The position numbers and the translations under genes were made by a program. From positions 124,001 to 188,000 of the forward strand of contig NZ_JABWMJ010000010.1 in assembly GCF_013366375.1 (NCBI RefSeq): 64,000 bases of DNA, read 5' to 3'. A model generated the notes under the pieces. That model was not told where the DNA came from and made no database searches. It saw nothing but the letters and a program-made list of their open reading frames with translations. Source of the stretch: Rhizobacter koreensis. Lineage in GTDB: Bacteria > Pseudomonadota > Gammaproteobacteria > Burkholderiales > Burkholderiaceae_C. Positions 54,765-63,719 of this stretch are shown in pieces. The number at the start of each line of letters is the position of its first letter. Position 1 is the stretch's first letter.

Positions 54765-56387
54765 CTACTGCCGTACCGACTGCGCGATGTAGCGCGTGAC
54801 GCGCGGGGTCGCGCCGCCGACGTGGAACGAGAAGCGGCGTTCGCGCAGTGCGATGTCGAATGCCGTCATGCGCTCGAAGTGGCGCAGGTGCTCGACCCAC
54901 GACTCGTCGACGAAGTGCTCGACGAAGCGGTTCGGCTGCGCGGCATCGCGGAACAGGCTCCACGACAGCATTCCGTGGCGCAGGCGGTTGCGTCGGCTGT
55001 CCTGCATCACCTGCAGGAATTCGTCGGTCCGCGCCGGGTCGATCACGTACTCGATGGTCACCAGCACCGGACCTTCGCGCAGGTCGAGGTCGATCTCGGT
55101 GCCGGCGGGACGCGCGAATTCGGTCGGCGTGAGGTCCTCCTCGGTGCCGGTGGGGGGCAGCAGCCGCTTGGTCAGCACCGCCGCGGTGATCGCGCAGAGC
55201 GCCGCGGCGACCAGGCTGGTGCGCACGTCGGTCCAGGTCGCGATCTGGCCCCAGAGCGCCGCGCCGGCCGCGCTCGACCCCATCAGCGCCATCTGGAAGA
55301 TCGACATGCCGCGCGCCCGCACCCAGTCGGGCAGCGACATCTGCGCCGACACCGTCAGTGAGTTGGCGACGGTGATCCAGGCCGCCCCGGCGACCATCAT
55401 CGACGGCGTCGCGACGACGATGTTCGGCGCGACGCTCACGACCAGTGTCGCCAGCGCGTGCACCCCGGTGCCGTAGGCGACCAGCCGGTCCGAATCGAGT
55501 CGGCGTCGCAGGCGCGGCAGGAACAGCGCCGCGGTGATCGCGCCGAACCCCATCGATGCCAGCAGCAGCGTGAACGTGCCGGCGTCGCCGCCGCGCAGGC
55601 CCCGCGCGACCAGCGGCAGGAGACCGAGCAGCGCCGTCGATTGCAGGAAGAACAGCGCGACGCGAATGATGATCGAATGCATCGGCCGCGACTGCCAGAC
55701 GTACTGCGCGCCGACCCGCATGGCGCCGACGAAGCGCTCGCCGGGCAGCGCGCTCACCTTCTGCTCGCGTCGCCAGCGGCTGATCACGAACGCGGCGAGC
55801 ACCGAGAGCGTGGCGTTGAGCGCGAACACGTAGGCACTGCCCAGGCTCGCGATGATCGCGCCGGCGAGGATCGGCCCGACGATGCGCGACGCGTTCATGG
55901 CGACGCCGTTGAGCGCGAGCGCCGACGAGAGCTGATGGCGCGGCACCAGCTCGGGGATGATCGCCGCGAACACCGGCCAGCGCATCGCGAGGCCCACGCC
56001 GTTGGCGAACGTCAGAGCCAGCAGCACCGGGGCGCTCATCGCGCCGATGCTGACCACGAAGCAGACCAGCAGGGCGACCACCGCGACCCAGATCTGCGTG
56101 ACCATGAAATAGCGCCGGCGGTCGAGGATGTCGGCGAGCGCGCCGCTCGGCAGGCCGAGCAGGAACACCGGCAAGGTCGACGCCGACTGCACCAGTGCCA
56201 CCATCACCGGCGACGAGGTCAGCGACGTCATCAGCCACGCCGCCGCGACGTCGTTCATCCACATGCAGGCGTTGGCGGTCGCCCAGACGCCCCACAGCAT
56301 GCGGAACACCGGCTGGCGCAGCGGCGCCCAGGGCCCGGCAGGCGGCGGCGTCACCGGTGAGAGGTCGGTGATGGACGGCTGGCTCAT
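54765..56387 (-). CDS. MFS transporter with C-terminal antibiotic-biosynthesis-monooxygenase-like domain
   Basis: 540 residues. Residues 15-420 form an EntS-type MFS permease (MFS_3): VWATANACMWMNDVAAAWLM, loop 2-3 motif GALADILDRRRY and repeated helices with GVGLAMRWPVFAAIIPELV. A soluble extension of about 110 residues follows, containing VTIEYVIDPARTDEFLQVM and GMLSWSLFRDAAQPNRFVEHF, which looks like an ABM/dimeric ferredoxin-like domain. Such MFS-ABM fusions occur in proteobacteria. The substrate is unknown; small organic efflux is probable. Confidence 0.85.
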   Translation of the reverse strand: MSQPSITDLSPVTPPPAGPWAPLRQPVFRMLWGVWATANACMWMNDVAAAWLMTSLTSSPVMVALVQSASTLPVFLLGLPSGALADILDRRRYFMVTQIWVAVVALLVCFVVSIGAMSAPVLLALTFANGVGLAMRWPVFAAIIPELVPRHQLSSALALNGVAMNASRIVGPILAGAIIASLGSAYVFALNATLSVLAAFVISRWRREQKVSALPGERFVGAMRVGAQYVWQSRPMHSIIIRVALFFLQSTALLGLLPLVARGLRGGDAGTFTLLLASMGFGAITAALFLPRLRRRLDSDRLVAYGTGVHALATLVVSVAPNIVVATPSMMVAGAAWITVANSLTVSAQMSLPDWVRARGMSIFQMALMGSSAAGAALWGQIATWTDVRTSLVAAALCAITAAVLTKRLLPPTGTEEDLTPTEFARPAGTEIDLDLREGPVLVTIEYVIDPARTDEFLQVMQDSRRNRLRHGMLSWSLFRDAAQPNRFVEHFVDESWVEHLRHFERMTAFDIALRERRFSFHVGGATPRVTRYIAQSVRQ

Positions 56388-56544
56388 GACGCAACGTTAA
56401 CCCGTCGCGCGCGCGTGCCGGCGGGCACCGCGGTGCGGCATCGCTGTCGGCGAAGACGCAGGTGGGCGAGCTGCGGCACCAGGCGGCGCCGGCGAACGCT
56501 CTCCCCGCAACTGGCGTGTCGCCGCGCCTCGCGGCTCGTCGAAC

Positions 56545-57651
56545 TCAGCCCGCCGTCGCCTCCTCCAGCGCCGGGTAGTCGGTGTAGCCCTCCGCACCGC
56601 GCCCGTACAGCGTCTCGCGCACCGGCTGGGCGAGCGGCGCGTCGCGACGCAGGCGCTCGACCAGGTCAGGGTTGGCGATGAACGGGCGACCGAACGCCAC
56701 CAGGTCGGCACGCCCGCTCGCGACCGCGTCGATCGCCATCGCGCGGGTGTAGCCGTTGTTGGCGATCCAGGCACCGTTCGGGTGGCCGGCCTTGTAGCGC
56801 TCGCGCAGCGCGCCGAAGTCGAACGGCGCGACGTCGCGCGGGCCGCCGGTCGCCCCTTCGATGACGTGAATGAACGCGAGGCGCAGCGGCGCGAGCTGCT
56901 CGACCACCTCGTTGAAGAGCCCTTGCGAGTCGCTGTCGAGGCCGGCGTCGTTGGCGGGCGTCACCGGCGACAGCCGGAGCCCGGTGCGGCCGGCGCCGAT
57001 CTCGCCGACCACGGCGCGCATCACCTCGAGCAGCAGGCGCATGCGGTTGGCACGCGAGCCGCCGTAGTCGTCGGTCCGGTCGTTGATGCTGTCGCGCAGG
57101 AACTGTTCGAGCAGGTAGCCGTTGGCGCCGTGCACCTCGACACCGTCGAAGCCGGCGTCGATGGCGTTGCGCGCCGCCCGCCGGTAGTCGTCGACGATGC
57201 CGGGCAGCTCGTCGGTACGCAGCGCGCGCGGCGCCGACACTTCCTCGAAACCCTTGGCGGTGAAGGTCTTGGCGGCCGCGCGCCGGCTCGTGCTCGACAC
57301 CGGCACCTCGCTGTCGGGCAGCAGCGAGGTGTGCGAGATGCGGCCGACGTGCCACAGCTGCAGCGCGATGCGCCCCCCGGCGGCGTGCACCGCGTCGGTG
57401 ACGCGGCGCCAGCCGGCGACCTGCTCGGCCGAATGAATGCCCGGCGTGTCGAGATAGCCCTGTCCGGTCGGCGAGATCTGGGTGGCCTCGGCAATGATGA
57501 GCCCGGCGCTCGCGCGCTGGGCGTAGTAGGTCGCCATCAGCTCGGTCGGGGTCTGGCGCGGACCGGCGCGGTCGCGCGTCAGCGGGGCCATGGCGATGCG
57601 GTTGGCGGCTTCGATGTCGCCAACCCGGATGGGGTCGAAGAGAGTCGGCAT
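56545..57651 (-). CDS. nemA: Old-yellow-enzyme-type ene-reductase (NemA-like)
   Basis: 368 residues of the OYE family. LFDPIRVGDIEAANRIAMAPLTRDRA, QLWHVGRISH, VHGANGYLLEQFLRD (with the HGAN substrate histidine and asparagine), NDRTDDYGGS and the terminal FGRPFIANPDL are hallmark blocks. It binds FMN and reduces activated alkenes, N-ethylmaleimide or nitro compounds with NAD(P)H. It stands alone, divergent from the dodecin gene across 199 bases. Confidence 0.92.
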   Translation of the reverse strand: MPTLFDPIRVGDIEAANRIAMAPLTRDRAGPRQTPTELMATYYAQRASAGLIIAEATQISPTGQGYLDTPGIHSAEQVAGWRRVTDAVHAAGGRIALQLWHVGRISHTSLLPDSEVPVSSTSRRAAAKTFTAKGFEEVSAPRALRTDELPGIVDDYRRAARNAIDAGFDGVEVHGANGYLLEQFLRDSINDRTDDYGGSRANRMRLLLEVMRAVVGEIGAGRTGLRLSPVTPANDAGLDSDSQGLFNEVVEQLAPLRLAFIHVIEGATGGPRDVAPFDFGALRERYKAGHPNGAWIANNGYTRAMAIDAVASGRADLVAFGRPFIANPDLVERLRRDAPLAQPVRETLYGRGAEGYTDYPALEEATAG

Positions 57652-57850
57652 GGATGCGTGAGAGTTTCTGGAGGATCGGGATGCAGCGCCCGGGGGCCAT
57701 GGGTGGCGGCCCGGCGCGCGACCCCGGGCGACGGCAGATGACGTGCCCGCCGCGGCGTCGGTGAGCTCGCGGCACGTGCCGAGCCGCCCCGGTTGCGCGT
57801 CGCGCGATCAGCCCGCATGCTCGGGCGTCTTTCCACCTCAGGAGCCCACG

Positions 57851-58057
57851 ATGACCGACCACGTCTACAAGATGCTCGAGCTGACCGGATCGTCGAACAC
57901 CAGCATCGAGGACGCGGTGCAGACCGCGATCTCGAAAGCACACGAGACCGTGCGCAACATCCGCTGGTTCAAGGTCTGCGAGACGCGCGGCCACGTCGTC
58001 GAAGGCAGGGTCGAGCACTGGCAGGTCACGATCAAGGTCGGCTTCACGCTCGAATAG
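57851..58057 (+). CDS. Dodecin (flavin storage protein)
   Basis: 68 residues, exactly dodecin size. [20 protein letters not shown] and [20 protein letters not shown] are characteristic, with Trp39 in the position that stacks on the flavin. Twelve subunits form a hollow shell that stores FMN or riboflavin, or coenzyme A in some homologues. The ATG is preceded by AGGAG. It lies between two enzyme genes and is likely monocistronic. Confidence 0.93.
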   Translation: MTDHVYKMLELTGSSNTSIEDAVQTAISKAHETVRNIRWFKVCETRGHVVEGRVEHWQVTIKVGFTLE

Positions 58058-58146
58058 CGCGCCCGTCCGCGGGTCATCGGTAGACTGCGCCGCGACCGCC
58101 CGTGGCGCACGGGCGGCGCGAAACCGAGCCCGAGAGGACGCTGCCG

Positions 58147-59256
58147 ATGCCTGCTCCCCACCCATCGCCGAGCGGACCGCTGGTCGGTGTGCGCGTCGTC
58201 GAGTTCGCCGGCATCGGCCCGGGCCCGTTCGCCTGCATGTTGCTGTCCGACATGGGCGCCGACGTGGTGACGATCGAGCGCCCGAACGCGCACGTGGGCG
58301 ACCGCACCCACATCGCCGGACGCGGGCGCCGCGTGCTGCGCGCCGATCTCAAGAGCCCGCGCGACCGCGAGGCCGTGCTCGCCTTGCTCGAGCGCGCCGA
58401 CGTGCTGGTCGAGGGCTTCCGCCCCGGCGTGATGGAGCGCCTCGGACTCGGACCCGACGCGGTGCGCGCGCGCAACCCGCGCCTGGTCTACGGCCGCATG
58501 ACGGGTTGGGGCCAGCACGGCCCGCTCGCGCATGCGGCGGGCCACGACATCGACTACATCGCGATCACCGGCGCGCTCCATGCGATCGGCCCCGCGGGCG
58601 GCGCGCCGGTGCCGCCGCTCAACCTGCTCGGCGACTACGGCGGCGGCAGCCTTTATCTGGTTACCGGCATCCTCGCCGCCCTGCTCGAGGCGCGCACCTC
58701 GGGCCAGGGGCAGGTGGTCGACGCCGCGATCAGCGACGGCGTGATCTCGCTGATGAGCTACGCGATCTCGCAGCGCCTGCGCGGCGTGTTGCGCGAGGAG
58801 CGCGGCAGCAATCTGCTCGACGGCGGCGCGCCGTTCTACAGCGTCTACGAGACCGCCGACGCGAAGCACCTTGCGGTCGGACCGATCGAGCCGCCGTTCT
58901 TTGCCGAGCTGTGCGAGCGCATCGGCCTGGCCGATTCGTGGCGCGCGTTGCAGAACGAACGCGCGCGCTGGCCCGAGCTGCGCGCCGAGCTCGCACGCAT
59001 CTTCCGCAGCCGGACCCGTGACGAATGGGTGCATCTGCTCGGGTCCACCGATGCCTGCGTGGCGCCGGTGCTCGCGCTGAGCGAAGCCCCGGCGCACCCG
59101 CACAACGCGGCGCGCGAGGCCTTCGTCGACGTCGACGGCGTCCGTCATCCGGCGCCGGCACCCCGCTTCTCGCGAACGCCCTCGCGCATCCAGGGTGCGC
59201 CACCCGAGGAAGCGTCGAACGTCGACGAGCTGATGGCGAGCTGGCCGCTTCGATGA
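58147..59256 (+). CDS. Alpha-methylacyl-CoA racemase-type CoA transferase (CaiB/BaiF)
   Basis: 369 residues from ATG 58147, with GAGAGGA eight bases upstream. VVEFAGIGPGPFACMLLSDMGADVVTIERP and GRMTGWGQHGPLAHAAGHDIDYIAITGALHAIG are typical of AMACR; the latter holds the catalytic His-Asp pair. Methyl-branched acyl-CoA racemases feed beta-oxidation of branched or steroid side chains. It follows dodecin by 89 bases and is convergent with the TonB receptor. Confidence 0.88.
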   Translation: MPAPHPSPSGPLVGVRVVEFAGIGPGPFACMLLSDMGADVVTIERPNAHVGDRTHIAGRGRRVLRADLKSPRDREAVLALLERADVLVEGFRPGVMERLGLGPDAVRARNPRLVYGRMTGWGQHGPLAHAAGHDIDYIAITGALHAIGPAGGAPVPPLNLLGDYGGGSLYLVTGILAALLEARTSGQGQVVDAAISDGVISLMSYAISQRLRGVLREERGSNLLDGGAPFYSVYETADAKHLAVGPIEPPFFAELCERIGLADSWRALQNERARWPELRAELARIFRSRTRDEWVHLLGSTDACVAPVLALSEAPAHPHNAAREAFVDVDGVRHPAPAPRFSRTPSRIQGAPPEEASNVDELMASWPLR

Positions 59257-59394
59257 GCGGCGCGGCGCCGGCGCCGCGTGGTGCATGGTCACGCCGCTGC
59301 CAGCGTCGGCGCAATACCGTTTGCGACGCTTCGGGCGACACGTGGCACCAGGCAGACGCAGCGCCGCAAGCGCGCCCCGCTGCCGGCGCCGGCG

Positions 59395-61620
59395 TCAGAA
59401 GCGCAGCGACCCGGTCAGCCCGGCGGTCCAGATGCGGCCCGGCGCCGGCTCGAAGTAGCGCGCGTTGCCCTCGTTCACGATCACCGAGCCGATGTAGCGC
59501 TTGTCGAACACGTTGTCGACGCGGCCGAACGCGGCGAGATCCCAGGGTCCGAGCTTGGCGACGTAGCCGACGTTCACGTTCGCGGTGACGTAGCGCCGCG
59601 CGGCGTCGCTGTTGGCGTCGTTGACGAACACGCCGCCGAGCGCGCGCGCCTCGATGCCGGCGCGCCAGCCCTGCACCGGCGCCCAGCCGAGCGCGGCATA
59701 GAGCGACTGCCGCGCCACGCCCGGGATCCGGTTGCCCGAGGGAATGGTGAGGTTCGGCGTGTTGCACGGGCTTCCGGTGCAGGTCGCAAACGCGTCACGG
59801 TAGCGCGCGTCGAGCCAGGTGTAGGCGACCTGCGCACGCAGGTCGTTCGCGAAGTCCTGGCTCCAGGCGGCCTCGATGCCGCGGCGTCGCGTCGACCCCG
59901 CGTTCTGGAACGTCGAGCGGCCGCCGACATTGCTCAGCGTGACGATCTCGTCCTTGGTGCGGGTCTGGAACAGCGCCAGGCCGAACTGGCCCCACGCCGC
60001 GGCGCGCGTCTTCACGCCCACTTCGAGGTTGTTGCTGCGTGCCGGGTCGAGGTCGAGGTTGAGCCCGGTCTGACCATTCGCGCGGTACGCCAGCTCGTTG
60101 AGCGTCGGCGTCTCGAAGCCGCGCCCGGCGGTCGCGTAGAGGTGCACGTTGTCGGTGGCCTTGAACATCAGGCCGAGCACCGGCAAGGTCGCGGAGTAGT
60201 TGACGCCGCCGCTGTCGTCGGGGTTGGTGCCGGCGACGTAGTGGTCGCGCGAGGAGAAGCGCACCTTGCTGTGGCGCAGGCCCGCGTTGAGCGTCCAGCG
60301 CGGCGCGAACTCGAACGAGCCCTGCAGGTACTGGTCGAAGTTCGAGACCCGGTTGTTCTCGTCGCGGCGCAGCGCGCCCAGCACGCCGGTCTCGGTGCCG
60401 ACGAAGTTCTGGTAGCCGCGCCGATGCTCACGGAGCAGGTCGTAGGCGATCCCTGCGACCACCGAAAGCGGCGCGCCCCCGAGCCGCCAGCGGCCGGTCC
60501 AGCGCAGGTCGGTGCCGCTGTAGTTGCGGTCGAGGTCGATCACGCCACCGGGGTGTAGCGGGCTCGCCTGCGGGCCGGTCGGGATCGCCTGGAACTGCTC
60601 GGTCGCGCGCGTGCCGGCGTAGACCAGCGCGCGCAGCGAGTGGTTGGCGTCGATGCGGTGCTCGTAGGTCGCCCCGAGCTGCGTCTGCTCGACCGTCTTG
60701 CGGGTGTCGAAGCTCAGTGCCGACGGGTCGACGCCGCGCGGGTCGGCCTCGAACTGCGCGCGCGTGAGGCCGAGCGGGTCCTGCGCCTTGGGCAGCGCGA
60801 AGTGGTTGGCGACCAGCGTGAACTTGCCGTCATCGGTCGGCTTCAGCGTCAGCTTGGCGTTGACGAGACGGCGCTCGGACTTGCTGTGGTCGCGGTAGCC
60901 GTCGGTCGAGAACTCGCTCGCGCTCACCACGTAGCCGAACGGGCCGTTCGACCCGCTCGCCTTGAGGCCCACGCGGTAGGTCGAGTCGCTGCCTGCGGCG
61001 ACGCTGGTGCTGACCGTCGGCGCGCCCTCGCCCTCTTCCGTGAAGACCTGGATCACGCCGCCCGACGAGTTGCCGTAGAGGGACGAGAACGGGCCCCGCA
61101 GCACCTCGATGCGGTCCGCCGAGCCGAGGTCGATGTGAGAAAGCTGGCCCTGGCCGTCGGGCAGCGTCGCCGGCACGCCGTCGACGTACACGCGCACGCC
61201 GCGGATGCCGAACGTCGAGCGTGCGCCGAAGCCGCGTACCGAGATCTGCACGTCCTGCGCGTAGTTCTGGCGGTCGCGTGCCAGGAGGCCCGGCACGCTG
61301 CCGAGCGTCTCGGAGATGTTGACCTGCGGGCGCGCGTCGCGGATGAGCTCGCCCGAGATGAGGTCGATCGATGCCGGCACGTCGAACGGCGCGACTTCGG
61401 TGCGCGTGGCGGTGACGACGACCGGCGCGAGCTGGGTCGTGGGGCTCGCCGGCGCCCCGCCGGTCGGGCCGGCGGGCGTCTGCGCATGGGCGAGGCTGCC
61501 GATCGCGCAGGCGCTCGCCGCGAGGGCGAGCGGTGCAAGGCGGAAGTGGCGTGCGCTCGCGGACGGGCGCCTCGCTGCGGCGGCGAGGAACGCCGGCGTG
61601 GCGCTTCGGAAATGGCTCAT
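59395..61620 (-). CDS. TonB-dependent outer-membrane receptor
   Basis: 741 residues. The signal peptide ends near SLAHAQT; the TonB box lies around LAPVVVTATR, then the plug domain (ISVRGFGARSTFGIRGVRVYVDGVPATLPDGQGQ, GSADRIEVLRGPFSSLYGNSSGGVI) and a beta barrel that ends ...LTGSLRF, with the terminal Phe needed for assembly. It resembles iron-siderophore/PQQ-type receptors of the FecA group. Ligand is unresolved. Divergent from the TRAP operon across a 349-base gap; no riboswitch was recognised there. Confidence 0.93.
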   Translation of the reverse strand: MSHFRSATPAFLAAAARRPSASARHFRLAPLALAASACAIGSLAHAQTPAGPTGGAPASPTTQLAPVVVTATRTEVAPFDVPASIDLISGELIRDARPQVNISETLGSVPGLLARDRQNYAQDVQISVRGFGARSTFGIRGVRVYVDGVPATLPDGQGQLSHIDLGSADRIEVLRGPFSSLYGNSSGGVIQVFTEEGEGAPTVSTSVAAGSDSTYRVGLKASGSNGPFGYVVSASEFSTDGYRDHSKSERRLVNAKLTLKPTDDGKFTLVANHFALPKAQDPLGLTRAQFEADPRGVDPSALSFDTRKTVEQTQLGATYEHRIDANHSLRALVYAGTRATEQFQAIPTGPQASPLHPGGVIDLDRNYSGTDLRWTGRWRLGGAPLSVVAGIAYDLLREHRRGYQNFVGTETGVLGALRRDENNRVSNFDQYLQGSFEFAPRWTLNAGLRHSKVRFSSRDHYVAGTNPDDSGGVNYSATLPVLGLMFKATDNVHLYATAGRGFETPTLNELAYRANGQTGLNLDLDPARSNNLEVGVKTRAAAWGQFGLALFQTRTKDEIVTLSNVGGRSTFQNAGSTRRRGIEAAWSQDFANDLRAQVAYTWLDARYRDAFATCTGSPCNTPNLTIPSGNRIPGVARQSLYAALGWAPVQGWRAGIEARALGGVFVNDANSDAARRYVTANVNVGYVAKLGPWDLAAFGRVDNVFDKRYIGSVIVNEGNARYFEPAPGRIWTAGLTGSLRF

Positions 61621-61969
61621 GGGAACGGGGAGTTGAATGGGGAAACCGGCAGCGGGCCCTCGCCGGCACGACAGCCGAGCCTACGGCCCGCACACCAAAG
61701 CCGAAAGCTCGAACCGCTTGGGACCTTCGATGGCAACATCCGCCTCGCGACGAAACGGACAACCAGCAAAGGGCCGCTAATGAAACGGCCCGGGCCTTTT
61801 TCGTCCATCAGGGGCAACCCTGGGTTCACCTGTGCCTTGGCGCATCTAAAATTTGAAACTTAGTTCTACTGCATAGAACGGTGTGGCAGGCGATCCAGCC
61901 TGCGAGCGCCGTGTTTCCAGCCCGCCGCCACGGGCATGCGCTGGCACAGGTTCAAACCCAGGAGAGATG
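61621..61969. promoter_or_regulatory. TonB receptor / TRAP divergent region with terminator-like hairpin and perfect dyad
   Basis: The 349 bases between the divergent genes contain two things. GGGCCG / CGGCCC (61771-61776 and 61786-61791), followed by GGGCC and TTTTT, looks like an intrinsic terminator on the plus strand. Downstream, GTTCTA-CTGCA-TAGAAC (61863-61879) is a perfect dyad of a kind often used by IclR- or GntR-type repressors of carboxylate uptake. A TTGAAA at 61853-61858 is 15 bases before TAGAAC, giving a possible promoter overlapping the dyad. Confidence 0.5.
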
Positions 61970-62986
61970 ATGAAGTTCCCATTCACGAAGTTGGCGGCCG
62001 TGCTCGTCACGGGCCTTGCGGCGACCTTCGGCGCGCAGGCACAGGACATCCAGGAGCGCACGATCCGCTTCGGCCACCTCAACAACACCGATCACCCGGT
62101 GAGCATGGGCGTCAAGCGCTTCACCGAACTGGTCGCCAAGAAGAGCGGCGGCAAGATCACGGTCAAGGAGTTCCCGTCGAACCAGCTCGGCAACGAGATG
62201 CAGCAGCAATCGGCGCTGCAGGGCGGCGTGCAGGAGATGACCGCGCCGGCGACGACGTCGCTGGTCGGCATCGTCAAGGAGTTCGGCCTCGTCGACTTCC
62301 CGTTCATCGTCTCGAACTTCCGTCAGGCCGATGCGCTGCTCGATGGTCCGCTCGGCCGCCAGCTCACGGCGCGCCTACCTGAGCGGGGCCTCGTGGCGCT
62401 CACGTTCTGGGACCTGGGTTTCCGCAACGTCACCAACAGCAAGCGCCCGATCACCAAGGGCGAGGACCTCGAAGGCATCAAGCTGCGCGTGATCCCGAAC
62501 CCGGTGTTCCTCGACACCTTCCGCGCGTTCAAGGCCAACCCGGTGCCGCTGCCGTTCGCGGAGCTCTACAACGCGCTCGAGAGCCGCGCGGTGGACGGTC
62601 AGGAGAACCCGTTCTCGGTGATCCTTTCGAACAAGTTCTACGAGGTCAACAAGTACCTCAGCCAGACCAACCACGTCTACGCCGCGAACATCGTCCTGAT
62701 CAGCAAGCGCTTCTGGGACCGCCTCTCGCCGACCGAGCAGCGCATCCTCCAGGAAGCCGCCAACGAGTCGCGTGACTACCAGCGCACCGTGAGCCGCGAA
62801 GCCGGTGCGAAGGCGCTCAACGAGCTCAAGACCAAGGGCATGCAGATCAACGAGCTCTCGCCCGCCGAGCTCGGCCGCATGCGCGCGGCCGTGCGCCCGA
62901 TTTACGACAAGTTCTCGGCCGAGTACGACCCGGCCGTCGTTTCGACCTTCCGCAGCGAACTCGAACGCGTGCAGAAGCTGCAGTGA
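61970..62986 (+). CDS. dctP: TRAP transporter solute receptor DctP
   Basis: 338 residues from ATG 61970, five bases after AGGAG (an adjoining ATG three bases upstream would be too close). A signal peptide ends GAQAQD. RTIRFGHLNNTDHPVSMGVKRFTELV, FPSNQLGNEMQQQSALQGGVQEM and GIKLRVIPNPVFLDTFRAFKANPVPLPFAELYNALESRAVDGQENP are DctP signature blocks, including the conserved Arg for carboxylate binding. It captures C4-dicarboxylates or a related acid for the DctQM membrane unit encoded next. Confidence 0.95.
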   Translation: MKFPFTKLAAVLVTGLAATFGAQAQDIQERTIRFGHLNNTDHPVSMGVKRFTELVAKKSGGKITVKEFPSNQLGNEMQQQSALQGGVQEMTAPATTSLVGIVKEFGLVDFPFIVSNFRQADALLDGPLGRQLTARLPERGLVALTFWDLGFRNVTNSKRPITKGEDLEGIKLRVIPNPVFLDTFRAFKANPVPLPFAELYNALESRAVDGQENPFSVILSNKFYEVNKYLSQTNHVYAANIVLISKRFWDRLSPTEQRILQEAANESRDYQRTVSREAGAKALNELKTKGMQINELSPAELGRMRAAVRPIYDKFSAEYDPAVVSTFRSELERVQKLQ

Positions 62987-62990
62987 TCGC

Positions 62991-63054
62991 GCGGGCCCGT
63001 TGGGGCCCGCTTTGTCTTGCCGGGCCGCGCCCGGGTCGTTCTCGCGACCCGGGC
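62991..63054 (+). terminator. Two hairpins between dctP and dctQ
   Basis: The first is GCGGGCCC / GGGCCCGC (62991-63010) with a four-base loop followed by TTTGTCTT. The second, GCCCGGGTCG / CGACCCGGGC (63029-63054), is a ten-pair stem with a six-base loop. Such structures between receptor and membrane genes commonly let the receptor be made in excess by partial termination or mRNA protection. Confidence 0.6.
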
Positions 63055-63117
63055 GGCGGCCAATTTGTTGCCGGGAGTGCTCGAGCCAGCTTCCGGTCCT
63101 GATCGTGAAGGACGCTC

Positions 63118-63672
63118 GTGGAACGTATCGCCGACCTCTACTGCAAGTTTCTGGGCGCGCTCATCGCGGTCGGGCTGATGATCATGGTCGCGCTGGTGTT
63201 CGGCAACGCCGTGCTGCGCTACCTCTTCAACTCGGGCATCACGGTGTCCGAGGAGCTCTCGCGCTGGATATTCGTGTGGATCACGTTCCTCGGCGCGGTG
63301 GTCGCGATCCGCAACCACGCTCACCTGGGCACCGACTTCCTGGTGGGCCGCCTGCCGCCGCTGGGCAAGAAGGTCTGTCTCGTTCTCGGGCACGGGTTGA
63401 TGCTGTGGGTGTGCTGGCTGCTGTTCCAGGGCAGCCTCGAGCAGACCAAGATCAACATGCAGTCTCTCGCGCCGTCGACCCAGCTGCCGGTCGCGATCGT
63501 CTACGCCTCGGGGATCGTGTTCGCGGTGTCGGCCGCTCCCCTGCTCCTCCTGGACCTCTGGCTCGTCCTGAGCGGTCGGGTCGCCGACGAGGACCTGGTG
63601 ATGATCAAGGAGTCCGAGGACAACGTGCCCGTCGCGCCGGCCGGCGGCGACGCCCACGCGAAGTCGCACTGA
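63118..63672 (+). CDS. dctQ: TRAP transporter small permease DctQ
   Basis: 184 residues from a GTG start. Four transmembrane helices are evident: LGALIAVGLMIMVALVFGNA, WIFVWITFLGAVVAI, VLGHGLMLWVCWLLF and AIVYASGIVFAVSAAPLLLL. SEELSRWIFVW and RNHAHLGTD are the conserved DctQ stretches. It bridges the receptor and the DctM channel. A hydrophilic tail with Glu/Asp and His follows the last helix. Confidence 0.92.
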   Translation: MERIADLYCKFLGALIAVGLMIMVALVFGNAVLRYLFNSGITVSEELSRWIFVWITFLGAVVAIRNHAHLGTDFLVGRLPPLGKKVCLVLGHGLMLWVCWLLFQGSLEQTKINMQSLAPSTQLPVAIVYASGIVFAVSAAPLLLLDLWLVLSGRVADEDLVMIKESEDNVPVAPAGGDAHAKSH

Positions 63673-63719
63673 TTGCCGCTCGTCGACCGCACCGCCCACC
63701 TTTCTAGCGAATCCTTCCC

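Noticed and set aside
61621-61969. Riboswitch in front of the TonB receptor
   Set aside because: I found no cobalamin, TPP or FMN core sequences on the minus strand of the gap; only a simple hairpin is visible.
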